From positions 1 to 37,965 of IMG/VR virus record IMGVR_UViG_3300006919_000150: a DNA stretch of 37,965 nucleotides; one strand, given 5' to 3'. This document shows positions 1 through 8,139 of the stretch, in pieces. The position numbers and the translations under genes are program-made. Each line of letters opens with the position of its first letter. Position 1 is the stretch's first letter. This DNA comes from a virus. The notes beneath the pieces were generated by a model, which saw only the letters and a list, made by a program, of their open reading frames with translations, had not been told where the DNA came from and made no database searches.

Positions 1-135
1 ACAGAAACAGAAACAACACCAAACGTTGTTAATGTTAATGAAGTTAAAGAAGAAGCTGCACCAGTAGTTAATACTGTAACTGTAACTGAAACAACAAGCA
101 CTGTTGAAGATGAAGATGATGACTTACCATTTTAA
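1..135 (+). CDS. ssb: Single-stranded DNA-binding protein, C-terminal tail (partial)
   Basis: Only the last 44 codons are in the window; frame 1 is open from the first base to TAA at 133-135. The peptide is a low-complexity Thr/Val/Glu-rich linker ending in acidic residues followed by DDDLPF. An intrinsically disordered linker capped by an acidic tip ending in P-F is the hallmark of bacterial-type SSB, where the tip binds partner repair and replication proteins. Its position immediately before uvsX and the helicase fits an SSB. The OB-fold itself lies outside the window, so the family call rests on the tail and context; an unrelated protein with an acidic tail is possible. Confidence 0.65.
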   Translation, partial: TETETTPNVVNVNEVKEEAAPVVNTVTVTETTSTVEDEDDDLPF

Positions 136-154
136 TGGTTATAAAAATAATAAT

Positions 155-184
155 AAGGGTGGTCAAATAGGTCACCCTTTTTTT
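155..184 (+). terminator. Rho-independent terminator-like hairpin between ssb and uvsX
   Basis: Arms 155-164 and 170-179 pair over 10 positions (two G-U pairs) around a 5-nt loop, followed by a T run at 178-184. Only 17 nt separate the T run from the uvsX start codon, so there is little room for a promoter downstream. It may therefore act as an attenuator or mRNA 3'-end stabiliser rather than a complete stop. Confidence 0.75.
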
Positions 185-201
185 ACTAAAAATTAATTAA
201 T

Positions 202-1308
202 ATGAATATGGCTAAAAAAGCACCTAAAAAAAGTATTGAAAAAAAGAGTTTTGATTTGTCTAGTTTTAAAAAGACAAACGGAATGGATATTACAGTTAAA
301 GAAAAAGACCTTACATGGATTCCTATGTCAGATTCTTTTCATGAAGCACTTAAGATTCCAGGATTAGCTAGAGGTTATTTTACATCATTCAGAGGTTATT
401 CTAACACAGGTAAATCTACAGCTATTTACGAAGCAGTCGCTGGAGCTCAAAAAATTGGTGACTTACCAGTTATTATAGAGACTGAAAGTAATTGGTCTTG
501 GGAGCACGCTAAGAACATCGGTGTTCAGTTTGAAGAGGTTATTGATGAGGAAACTGGTGAAATTATTGATTATGAGGGTGATTTTATTTTTATGAATAGT
601 GATGACCTTTTACAAAGATATAAATTCGTAGATTATTCTAATGGTAAAGAAGGTACAAAACAATTAAGAGGGGAACCTGTTATTGAAGATGTTGCTAGAC
701 TCATTACTGATTTATTAGATGCACAAGAAGATGGTGATTTACCTAGAAACTTATGTTTCCTTTGGGATTCAGTTGGTTCTATTAATGGGTTTAAATCAGT
801 TATGTCTAAATCTAATAATAATCAATGGAATGCTGGTTCAATGGAGACTGCATTTAAATCTTTAACTAATCATAGAATACCAGCATCTAGAAAAATGGGT
901 AAACCATATACAAACACATTTGCTGTTGTTCAGAAGATTTGGTTAGACAATGAGAATAAAGTTATTAAACATAAGGGTGGTGAAGCATTCTTCTACTCAC
1001 CTAGAGTTATTGTTCACTTCGGTGGAATCCTTTCTCACTCAACAGTCAAACTAAAAGCAACGTCTGGAGGTGAGACCTACCAATTTGGTATTGAAACAAA
1101 AGTTAGATGTGAGAAAAACCAAGTTAATGGTATTGAGGAACATGGAAAATTAGCATCAACACCACATGGTTATTGGAACCCAGCTAAAATTGACCAATAC
1201 AAAAAAGAACACAAAGATTACATTTTAGAAAGGTTAAATACAACCGTTGATGATTTTGTAATTGAAAAAGAAGAGCAAGGGTTCGGTATGGATGACCTTG
1301 GAGAGTAA
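202..1308 (+). CDS. uvsX: UvsX/RecA-like recombinase
   Basis: A 368-aa protein, close in length to T4 UvsX (about 390 aa). A Walker A motif GYSNTGKST lies at residues 65-73, and a hydrophobic Walker B-like strand ending in Asp (FLWDS, D189) follows. The family forms an ATP-dependent filament on single-stranded DNA and catalyses strand exchange; in T4-like phages this drives recombination-dependent replication and repair. The gene follows ssb and heads a replication operon with an exonuclease and helicase. The start is ATG at 202; a second in-frame ATG two codons later (208, MAKKAPKK) is equally plausible. The leader is A/T-only (AATTAATTAAT) with no Shine-Dalgarno, as in Bacteroidota. The family call is firm; the exact start is not. 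Confidence 0.85.
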   Translation: MNMAKKAPKKSIEKKSFDLSSFKKTNGMDITVKEKDLTWIPMSDSFHEALKIPGLARGYFTSFRGYSNTGKSTAIYEAVAGAQKIGDLPVIIETESNWSWEHAKNIGVQFEEVIDEETGEIIDYEGDFIFMNSDDLLQRYKFVDYSNGKEGTKQLRGEPVIEDVARLITDLLDAQEDGDLPRNLCFLWDSVGSINGFKSVMSKSNNNQWNAGSMETAFKSLTNHRIPASRKMGKPYTNTFAVVQKIWLDNENKVIKHKGGEAFFYSPRVIVHFGGILSHSTVKLKATSGGETYQFGIETKVRCEKNQVNGIEEHGKLASTPHGYWNPAKIDQYKKEHKDYILERLNTTVDDFVIEKEEQGFGMDDLGE

Positions 1309-1338
1309 ACTATTTTATTAACATTCTAATTAATATGA

Positions 1339-2397
1339 ATGAAAAGAAGACCACCAAAAAACGGTAAGGTAACACAAGTAGAGAACATTTTAGTGGTAGA
1401 CGGTAATGCCCTTTATAAAAGGGGTTTTATCGGTGCCAGAGATGAATACAATAGAAAAGGCCAACATATTGGTGGTATATATCAGTTTATTACGGTACTA
1501 AGAAAACAATTAAACGAAAATCTTTTTCATAGGGTTTTCGTTTTTTGGGATGGAGAATTCTCTGGTAAGTTAAGATGGGAGATATACAAAGACTACAAAA
1601 GTGGTAGGGGTAAAGATTACATAAATGGTACTAAACCAGAAGACTTAGAAGAGGTAGCTCAACGAGGTGTTGTATTTAATTACTTAGAAGAACTATATAT
1701 TCGACAATTAGTTGATGAAAAAGTTGAAGCTGACGATTTTATTGCGTATGTTTGTAAAACAAAAAAAGAAAATCAAAAAATCACTATAGTAACTAGTGAT
1801 AGGGATTTATGTCAATTAGTTAATGATGATGTTAGAATGTACTTACTAGATTTAAAAACTTATGTTAATCATAAGAATTTTAATGATTACTTTAAATATC
1901 ATTATGAAAATGTTGCATTAGTTAAAATACTTACAGGGGATGTAAGTGATAGTATTAAAGGTATTAAACGTCTTGGTGAGGGAACCCTATTAAAATTATT
2001 CCCAGACATCGCTAAGAGAAAAATGGAATTATATGAGATAATTGAAGAAGCTAGAAAATTGCAAGACATTAGGTTAAGTGAGAAAAAGAAACCACTTGCT
2101 GTCTTAGACAACATCATCAATGGTACAACAGATGGTGTACAAGGAAATCGACTATATGAAATAAATAAAAAATTAGTCGATTTAAACAATCCTTTATTAA
2201 CAGAAAATGCTATTAATAGTGTAAATGAGTTAATAGATAGTCCATTGAGTGACGATAGGAGTATAAAAAATGTTTACAAAATGCTTAAAGAAGATGGTAT
2301 TGACATCTTATTAGGTGAGAGTAGATATGATGATTATCTTTTACCCTTTAAAAAATTAATAGAAAGGGAAAAGAAAAATAACGAAATTTTAAATTAA
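1339..2397 (+). CDS. rnh: 5'-3' exonuclease / flap endonuclease (T4 RNase H-like)
   Basis: A 352-aa protein of the PIN/FEN nuclease family. The first catalytic Asp is in ILVVDGNALYKRGF (D21). Other acidic metal ligands are in FVFWDGEF, KVEADDF and TSDRDLCQL, and the GDVSDSIKGIKRLGEGT segment is the helix-3-turn-helix region that grips DNA. T4 RNase H of this family (305 aa) removes RNA primers and flaps from lagging-strand fragments. The gene lies 30 nt after uvsX and 6 nt before the next gene, so co-transcription is likely. An ATG at 1335 precedes the chosen ATG at 1339 but is out of frame and stops after 10 codons. The additional length relative to T4 is mainly C-terminal. Confidence 0.85.
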   Translation: MKRRPPKNGKVTQVENILVVDGNALYKRGFIGARDEYNRKGQHIGGIYQFITVLRKQLNENLFHRVFVFWDGEFSGKLRWEIYKDYKSGRGKDYINGTKPEDLEEVAQRGVVFNYLEELYIRQLVDEKVEADDFIAYVCKTKKENQKITIVTSDRDLCQLVNDDVRMYLLDLKTYVNHKNFNDYFKYHYENVALVKILTGDVSDSIKGIKRLGEGTLLKLFPDIAKRKMELYEIIEEARKLQDIRLSEKKKPLAVLDNIINGTTDGVQGNRLYEINKKLVDLNNPLLTENAINSVNELIDSPLSDDRSIKNVYKMLKEDGIDILLGESRYDDYLLPFKKLIEREKKNNEILN

Positions 2398-2403
2398 TTT
2401 AAT

Positions 2404-2961
2404 ATGAAAAACTATAAAAATAAAAAAAAGAATTTCTGGGAAGATTTCAGATTTGAATTTGTGCTTTACATTAATAATGGTAAAAATAAAGATACTAAGA
2501 AAAACATCATATGTCAAAGATTATTTGATGTTAAAGGGTATAACGAAGATGCTATTAAATCTTTAGAAATTAAAGAGCTTATGGATTCCATAGCTGGTAT
2601 CCAAGTGGATTCAATAGGGTCTATGGGTATGATACCTAATCATTTTAAAGAACAATCAAAACAAGTTTGTTGGGATAACTATAACCCATATAGAATTAAT
2701 AATACTGAAGATAAAAATTTGTTTGAAGATGAAGATATTTTTACTTTTGAGATAAAAGTTGATAAAAAAGTTGTATCTTCGATTCAGTTTTCTGGTAATT
2801 GGTTTCAAACGGATGTTAGATATGCTGTTAATATTCGTGAAATTATACCTAATATTATTGAAGAAATTCAAGAATATTTTTCTAGAAAACACTATACAAC
2901 AACGTATGAGGGGTATGACTTAAAATTTGAGTTTCCAGCATATGATTTTGAGGTTAAGTAA
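2404..2961 (+). CDS. Hypothetical protein in replication operon
   Basis: A 185-aa protein that I do not recognise. It starts with a Lys/Asn-rich segment (residues 1-10), then WEDFRFEFVLYINNG, which suggests a leading beta strand. The rest alternates predicted strands with charged loops and has no obvious catalytic motif, signal peptide or membrane segment. The start follows the A/T leader TTAATTTAATATG seen at other genes here. It lies 6 nt after the RNase H-like gene and 27 nt before the helicase, so a role in replication or as a helicase/primase accessory (the slot that helicase loaders occupy in T4) is conceivable, but this is context only. Confidence 0.7.
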   Translation: MKNYKNKKKNFWEDFRFEFVLYINNGKNKDTKKNIICQRLFDVKGYNEDAIKSLEIKELMDSIAGIQVDSIGSMGMIPNHFKEQSKQVCWDNYNPYRINNTEDKNLFEDEDIFTFEIKVDKKVVSSIQFSGNWFQTDVRYAVNIREIIPNIIEEIQEYFSRKHYTTTYEGYDLKFEFPAYDFEVK

Positions 2962-2988
2962 CATATTTATTAAATACAAGTTTTAAAA

Positions 2989-4419
2989 ATGGGTAAAATA
3001 AGCAAAGACAATTTAGGGTATTTAGGTGTAGACTTTCAGCACAGACTTTTACAACAAATGTTGGTTGATAGAAGATTTGGTGAGTCGATAGTTGACATAT
3101 TAAATCCGAATTATTTTGAAGACAGTTTCTTACGAGTTGTATGTGGTAAGATAGTAGACTTTTATGATGAATATGAGAATGTTCCAGACGTAAGTAGTTT
3201 GGAGTCTATTATACTTAGCAATGCTTCTGATGAGATTGAAAAGCAATTACAATTAGATAGGTATACAAAAATTAAAGATGCTGATTTAAGTAATGGACCA
3301 CATGTTCAAGATACAGCAATGAAGTTCTGTAAACAACAAGAACTAAAAAAGTCTGTAAAAGAAATTAATGAGATAATTGAAAAGGGTGACCTTGAAGATT
3401 ACATTAAATGTGAGGAGATACTTAAAAAAGCGTTAGAAGTTGGTGAAAACAAAGATGATGGTATTGATGTGTTTAATGATTTAGAACATGTTTTATCTGA
3501 TGATTTTAGAAACCCAATCCCAACTGGTATTAATGGACTTGATTCATATATGGATGGTGGCCTATCTAAGGGTGAGTTAGCTGTAATCTTAGCGGCTTTT
3601 GGTGTTGGTAAGACTACTATGTTCACAAAGATAGCAAACCACGCTAAGAACGTAGGTCAGAATGTCCTACAAATATTCTTTGAGGATAATCCAAAAGTTA
3701 TACAAAGAAAACATTTAACATGTTGGGCTAATTTAGAACCAGATGTTGATATTACTCTTAATGACTTAGGACCTAATAAAAATTTGGTGTTTGAAGTAGC
3801 TAAACAAAGAGAAGAACAGCCAGGGATTATAAAATTAAAAAAATTCCCTAGTGATGGTACAACTATACCTCACATTAAGCAATACATTAAAAAACTAATA
3901 TCACAAGGGTTTAGACCAGACGTTGTTTTAGTTGATTACATTGATTGTATCCAACCAACTAAAGCATTTAAAGATGAATACGCTGGTGAGGGTAATGTAA
4001 TGAGACAATTCGAAACAATGTTAGCTGAATTTGACATAGCTGGGTGGACAGCAGTACAAGGTAACAGAAGTGCTATTAACGCAGAAACTGTTGATTCAAC
4101 TATGATTGGTGGTTCAATAAAGAAAGGTCAGATTGGTCACTTTATTGTATCAATTGCTAAATCCCTAGAACAGAAAGAAAGTGGCCATGCTAATATGGCT
4201 ATTTTAAAATCTAGATTCGGTAAGGATGGAATCGTTTTTGAAGATATCATTTTTGATAATGGTAGAATTAAAATAGATATTACTGAAGATGGTGAACAAG
4301 GTAAGACATTTCTTCAAACAGAAGAAATTAAAGAGGTTAAATCTCAAGAAAGAGTTAATATGTTAAGAGATGCTATGCTTAAAAGAGGTGAAGCTACCAA
4401 TCAAAACAATAATAATTAA
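2989..4419 (+). CDS. Replicative DNA helicase, DnaB/gp41-like
   Basis: A 476-aa protein, nearly the same length as T4 gp41 (475 aa). The N-terminal part (about 1-170) is helical, as in DnaB-type primase-binding domains. The RecA-like core begins at IPTGINGLDSYMDGGL, typical of DnaB; Walker A AAFGVGKTT is at 202-210 and Walker B VVLVDYID with Asp near 316. A downstream QGNRSA segment matches the helicase H3/sensor region. The family forms a hexamer that unwinds DNA 5' to 3' at the fork and stimulates primase; a primase gene is present at 33413. A CATATTTATTAAAT stretch at 2961-2975 upstream weakly resembles the recurrent promoter-like motif of the structural genes. Confidence 0.88.
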   Translation: MGKISKDNLGYLGVDFQHRLLQQMLVDRRFGESIVDILNPNYFEDSFLRVVCGKIVDFYDEYENVPDVSSLESIILSNASDEIEKQLQLDRYTKIKDADLSNGPHVQDTAMKFCKQQELKKSVKEINEIIEKGDLEDYIKCEEILKKALEVGENKDDGIDVFNDLEHVLSDDFRNPIPTGINGLDSYMDGGLSKGELAVILAAFGVGKTTMFTKIANHAKNVGQNVLQIFFEDNPKVIQRKHLTCWANLEPDVDITLNDLGPNKNLVFEVAKQREEQPGIIKLKKFPSDGTTIPHIKQYIKKLISQGFRPDVVLVDYIDCIQPTKAFKDEYAGEGNVMRQFETMLAEFDIAGWTAVQGNRSAINAETVDSTMIGGSIKKGQIGHFIVSIAKSLEQKESGHANMAILKSRFGKDGIVFEDIIFDNGRIKIDITEDGEQGKTFLQTEEIKEVKSQERVNMLRDAMLKRGEATNQNNNN

Positions 4420-4434
4420 AATAAATTTAAAATT

Positions 4435-5394
4435 ATGTATTTAAAAAATTCCGACACGGAAAAAAGATATTCTATTTTTCCAATTAAAAATCAAGACCTA
4501 TGGGATGCTTATAAAGCAGCTGAAAAACAAACATGGGTGGCAGAAGAGGTTAATCTAGCACAAGATGATTATGATTCGTTAACAGATAATGAAAAATTCT
4601 ATCTAAAGAATATATTAGCATTCTTTACAATATCAGATGGATTAGTTATTGACAATCTTTCAGATAATGTAATTGATAATGTTGATATCTCTGAAGCTAA
4701 ATATTATTATAATCACCAGATGTTTATAGAACAAGTACATGCTAATGGTTATGCTTTATTAATTGACACTTATATTAAAGATGCTAAAGAAAAAGAAGAG
4801 CTATTTAATTCAATGCTAACTAATCAAGCTGTTAAATCTAAAGCCTCTTGGGCTGAGTTCTGGTTAAACAATGGTACTTTCGTTGAAAAGTTAATTGCAT
4901 TCGCTTGTGTTGAAGGTATCGCCTTCTCATCAGTATTTGCTGGAGTATTCTATTTTAGAAGTAGAAACAAGATGCCAGGTTTAGCTGAAATGAATGAACT
5001 TATTTTAAGAGATGAATCATTCCATTATGAATTTGCTTTAGAAATGTTTAGAAGCTATGTTAAAGAAGAATATAAACCATCTAAAGAAAGTATTAGAGAT
5101 GTTATACTATCATGTTTTGAAACTGAAAAAGATTTCATTGAAGAAAGCTTACCAGATGGTTTACAAGGTATGACAAAAGAAATGATGGTTCAGTATGTTG
5201 AATTTGTTACTGATATAGTTTTAAATGATTTTACTGGTGAAACAAACTTTAACACAAAAAATCCACTTGATTTCATGAAAAAGATTGGTCTATCCTCAAA
5301 GAATAATTTCTTTGAAAGAAGAACTGGTGGTGGATATACTAGAGTAGATATACCTACTAGTAATGTTGGTATTTTTGATGATGATGAATTTTAA
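4435..5394 (+). CDS. nrdB: Class Ia ribonucleotide reductase, beta (radical) subunit
   Basis: A 319-aa protein with the full diiron-tyrosyl set of a class Ia R2: D68, E99, H102, E160, E194 and H197, plus the radical tyrosine at Y106, four residues after H102 as in other R2 proteins. With NrdA it makes deoxyribonucleotides for phage DNA synthesis. The acidic C-terminus ending FDDDEF fits the tail peptide that docks R2 onto R1. It starts 15 nt after the helicase and is followed after 61 nt by nrdA. Nothing is missing from the active site, so the enzyme should be functional. Confidence 0.93.
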   Translation: MYLKNSDTEKRYSIFPIKNQDLWDAYKAAEKQTWVAEEVNLAQDDYDSLTDNEKFYLKNILAFFTISDGLVIDNLSDNVIDNVDISEAKYYYNHQMFIEQVHANGYALLIDTYIKDAKEKEELFNSMLTNQAVKSKASWAEFWLNNGTFVEKLIAFACVEGIAFSSVFAGVFYFRSRNKMPGLAEMNELILRDESFHYEFALEMFRSYVKEEYKPSKESIRDVILSCFETEKDFIEESLPDGLQGMTKEMMVQYVEFVTDIVLNDFTGETNFNTKNPLDFMKKIGLSSKNNFFERRTGGGYTRVDIPTSNVGIFDDDEF

Positions 5395-5401
5395 TATACC
5401 A

Positions 5402-5447
5402 AACACAGTTTAATAGAAATAATACAACATAGTTTAATAAAAATAAT
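5402..5447 (+). repeat. 22-bp tandem direct repeat in the nrdB-nrdA spacer
   Basis: Copies at 5402-5423 and 5426-5447 match at 20 of 22 positions (shared core AGTTTAATA) with a 24-nt period. Together they fill almost the whole spacer before nrdA. A local duplication or a paired binding site are both possible. Confidence 0.7.
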
Positions 5448-5455
5448 TATATAAA

Positions 5456-7624
5456 ATGAGAATAATAAAAAGAGATGGTACTAAACAGCCTTTTATGCCT
5501 AACAAGATTTTAACTAGATTAAAACAGCAAGCAAAAAATTTAAACGTTAATTCAGATAAACTTTTTCAGAAGGTTATACCTCATGTTAAAGATGAAATGA
5601 CTGCCACTGATATTGATGAAATAATTGCTTTTCAATCTGCTGATTTACAAATTGAACATCCAGATTATGCAATTCTAGGTGGTAGGATATTAATATCTAG
5701 ACAAGCTAAATTATTAGAAGTTGAAACTAAAGATGTTGATGATAAGTTTGATTCTTTTGCCGCTTCTACATTCTTAAAAAAATATTCTAGAAAAGATGAT
5801 AATAAGGTTCCTGTTGAGATACCATCAATGATGCATAACAGAGTTGCTAATCATTTATATCCAGAATCTTTCAAAGAAAGAAGAAAATTATTAAACGAAT
5901 TATACGAAAAGAAGATTAATTTTGCTACACCTATTCTTAGTAACTCTGGTATTGAAGGTAGAAATGGATTGATTAGTTGTAATCTTACTACTCTTATGGA
6001 TGATAGTATTGAAGGTATTAATGCTACCCTAGATAAGATTGCTCATGGCTCTAAAGAAGGTTCTGGTATTGGTCTTTGTATTGATAGACTTAGGAGCTCT
6101 AAGAGCATGGTAAGTAGTTTTAAAGGTTATGCTGGTGGTGTTGTTAGATTTGCTGATATGGTGCAATCTAAAATGAGATTCTTTAAGCAAGGTAATAGGT
6201 CTGGTAGTTGTGCATTATACTTATCAACATGGCATAAGGATATTTTACCGTTCCTTGAGTTAAGATTACCTATTGGTGAAGAATTAAATAGAGCTAGAGA
6301 CTTATTTACTGCTGTAACCATAGATGATGTATTCATGGATGCTTTAGTAAATGGTGATAAGTATTATTTATTTTGCCCTAATGATATTAAAAAAGCTGGT
6401 TTAAAACCATTTTATGAAATTCATGGGGAAGAGTTTAGAGAGGTCTATAATCAAGCAATTGAGTTAGGTTTAGGTGAAGAAGTTGAACCTAAAAAGATTT
6501 GGGATGCTATTATTCGTTCTCAAGTAGAGAGCGGAACACCATATGTTTTCTTTAAAGACAACGCTAATAAGATTAATATGCAAGATAATATTGGTATTAT
6601 TAATCAAAGTAATTTATGTATAGAGATTATGCAAGCAAGTAAACCTACCTATACACCACAATGCACATTAGCTTCAGTAAATTTAGCTGAACATGATAAT
6701 CTTAAGAGTATTGCTAAATCTGTAAAGGTTTTGGTTAGAGCTTTAAATAAAGTAATTGATAACAATAAGTGGTCTGACGATTGGAGTAAGAAAGCTGGTG
6801 AAGACCAAAGAGCAATTGCTGTAGGTGTTGCTGGTTTGGCAGATTTCTTTGCAAAGAAAAAGATTTCTTTTGAAAGTGAAGAAGCTAAACAATGGAATCA
6901 TGATATATTTGAAACAATGTATAAATCTGCTGTTGAAGAAAGTATGTTAATTGCTAATGAAGATGAAAGTAATTATCCAGCATGGGAAGGTAGTAAGTAT
7001 TCTAAGGGTGAAACATATATTGAAGGTTGGTCACCATTAGAAAAGGGTGAACCAATACCGATGAAGAATTCACTACTCTTAGGTCTTATGCCTACAGCAT
7101 CTAGTGCAATACTATTGGGGGCTTTTGAATGTTTTGAACCAGTAACATCAAATATCTTTACAAGGATGGTTGGTGATGGTGAATTTATTGTTGTGAATAA
7201 ATACTTAGCTAGAGAATTAGATGAGTTAGGTTTATGGACAGAAGAAATCAGAGACCAAATAATTTCTAACGAAGGTAGTGTTCAAGACATACAAGAAATA
7301 CCAGAAGATATTAGATATAGATATAAGACTGTTTGGGAAGTACCTCAAAAAGTATTATTAGAATTATCTATAATTAGGAATAAATTTGTAGACCAATCAC
7401 AAAGTCTTAACGTGTATCATAAAGATGCTAAGTATAGTAAGATATCTAGTGCATTAGTGTTTGCATGGAAAAATGGTCTTAAGACTGGTGCTTATTACAC
7501 TAGAACTGAATCTAAATTAGGTAAAAATAAAAAGTTATCTGCTTCAGAAAATGTAAGCACTAATGTACCTAAAAAACCAGAAAACTCTATGTTTACATGT
7601 GCTGGTGGCGGATGCGATGCCTAA
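5456..7624 (+). CDS. nrdA: Class Ia ribonucleotide reductase, alpha (catalytic) subunit
   Basis: A 722-aa R1 subunit. The N-terminal part (about 1-90, IIKRDGTKQPF onwards) is the ATP-cone-type regulatory region. Active-site residues can be placed: C175 (LISCNL) and C403 (PQCTLASVNL) form the redox pair; N386, C388 and E390 (NLCIE) are the thiyl-radical site; Y680-Y681 are the radical-relay pair; and the C-terminal CAGGGC (C715, C720) is the shuttle pair that re-reduces the active site. The 15-residue spacing between the radical cysteine and C403 matches eukaryotic-type R1 rather than E. coli NrdA. It acts with the NrdB encoded just upstream and ends the operon ahead of a strong terminator. 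Confidence 0.93.
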   Translation: MRIIKRDGTKQPFMPNKILTRLKQQAKNLNVNSDKLFQKVIPHVKDEMTATDIDEIIAFQSADLQIEHPDYAILGGRILISRQAKLLEVETKDVDDKFDSFAASTFLKKYSRKDDNKVPVEIPSMMHNRVANHLYPESFKERRKLLNELYEKKINFATPILSNSGIEGRNGLISCNLTTLMDDSIEGINATLDKIAHGSKEGSGIGLCIDRLRSSKSMVSSFKGYAGGVVRFADMVQSKMRFFKQGNRSGSCALYLSTWHKDILPFLELRLPIGEELNRARDLFTAVTIDDVFMDALVNGDKYYLFCPNDIKKAGLKPFYEIHGEEFREVYNQAIELGLGEEVEPKKIWDAIIRSQVESGTPYVFFKDNANKINMQDNIGIINQSNLCIEIMQASKPTYTPQCTLASVNLAEHDNLKSIAKSVKVLVRALNKVIDNNKWSDDWSKKAGEDQRAIAVGVAGLADFFAKKKISFESEEAKQWNHDIFETMYKSAVEESMLIANEDESNYPAWEGSKYSKGETYIEGWSPLEKGEPIPMKNSLLLGLMPTASSAILLGAFECFEPVTSNIFTRMVGDGEFIVVNKYLARELDELGLWTEEIRDQIISNEGSVQDIQEIPEDIRYRYKTVWEVPQKVLLELSIIRNKFVDQSQSLNVYHKDAKYSKISSALVFAWKNGLKTGAYYTRTESKLGKNKKLSASENVSTNVPKKPENSMFTCAGGGCDA

Positions 7625-7648
7625 ATAATAACAAAAAAATAATTTTTT

Positions 7649-7679
7649 AAGGGGATTTCGAAAGATTTCCCCTTTTTTT
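7649..7679 (+). terminator. Rho-independent terminator after nrdA
   Basis: Arms 7649-7655 (AAGGGGA) and 7668-7674 (TCCCCTT) enclose a 12-nt loop that contains the self-complementary TTTCGAAA, followed by a T run to 7679. It separates the replication operon from the structural module that starts at 7739. Confidence 0.85.
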
Positions 7680-7700
7680 ATTGTTCTATTTATTTTTCAA

Positions 7701-7725
7701 AAATATTTATTATCATATTTATCAT
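7701..7725 (+). promoter_or_regulatory. Candidate phage late promoter upstream of gp25 gene
   Basis: AAATATTTATTAT at 7701-7713, with a second overlapping-type copy ATATTTATCAT at 7715-7725, lies just after the terminator and 13-37 nt before the first structural gene. The 13-mer is repeated exactly on the minus strand at 34859-34871, upstream of another gene start. Promoter function is inferred from position and recurrence only. Confidence 0.45.
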
Positions 7726-7738
7726 TAAAGTAGGTAAT

Positions 7739-8128
7739 ATGGCTGGTAACGGAAAATTCATAAATATAACATACCCTTTTAAAGAAAGTAAGAGAGGTTT
7801 TTTTGTTGAACTAAATAATAGTGACAAACATGCCATTAAATCAGATTTAATGCATTTAATACTAACCAGAAAGGGTGAACGTCTATATATGCCAGATTTT
7901 GGAACAGACTTACTTAAATACATTTTCGAACCAAACGATTCAAAAACATTAGGTGATATAAGACTTGATATAACAGAAACTGTTAAAAAGTATATGCCAA
8001 ACCTACAAGTAAATGATGTTGTCGTTGAACAAATGAAAAATAATGAACATGTTGCCTCAATAAAAATTGACTATACAGTTACTGATGGTGTGTTCCAAGA
8101 AACTGATTTTGTTATTATACAATTATAA
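7739..8128 (+). CDS. Baseplate wedge protein gp25-like
   Basis: A 129-aa protein, the size of T4 gp25 (132 aa). It carries the family signature GERLYMPDFGTDLLKYIFEP in the middle, followed by a helix rich in Asp/Thr (LGDIRLDITETVKKYMP) and a terminal beta segment. Gp25-like proteins are part of the conserved core of contractile injection systems: with gp6 and gp53 they make the wedge around the central hub and nucleate the sheath. Immediately followed (11 nt) by the gp6-like gene, the order seen in T4. It starts a new transcription unit after a terminator. Confidence 0.88.
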   Translation: MAGNGKFINITYPFKESKRGFFVELNNSDKHAIKSDLMHLILTRKGERLYMPDFGTDLLKYIFEPNDSKTLGDIRLDITETVKKYMPNLQVNDVVVEQMKNNEHVASIKIDYTVTDGVFQETDFVIIQL

Positions 8129-8139
8129 AAAAATTAATT

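Noticed and set aside
1335-1367. ATG at 1335 as the start of the RNase H-like gene
   Set aside because: It is out of frame with the nuclease and stops after 10 codons, although its A/T leader resembles that of uvsX.
5402-5447. NrdR box pair before nrdA
   Set aside because: The repeats do not contain the ACAC...TTGT-type palindrome expected for NrdR as I know it.
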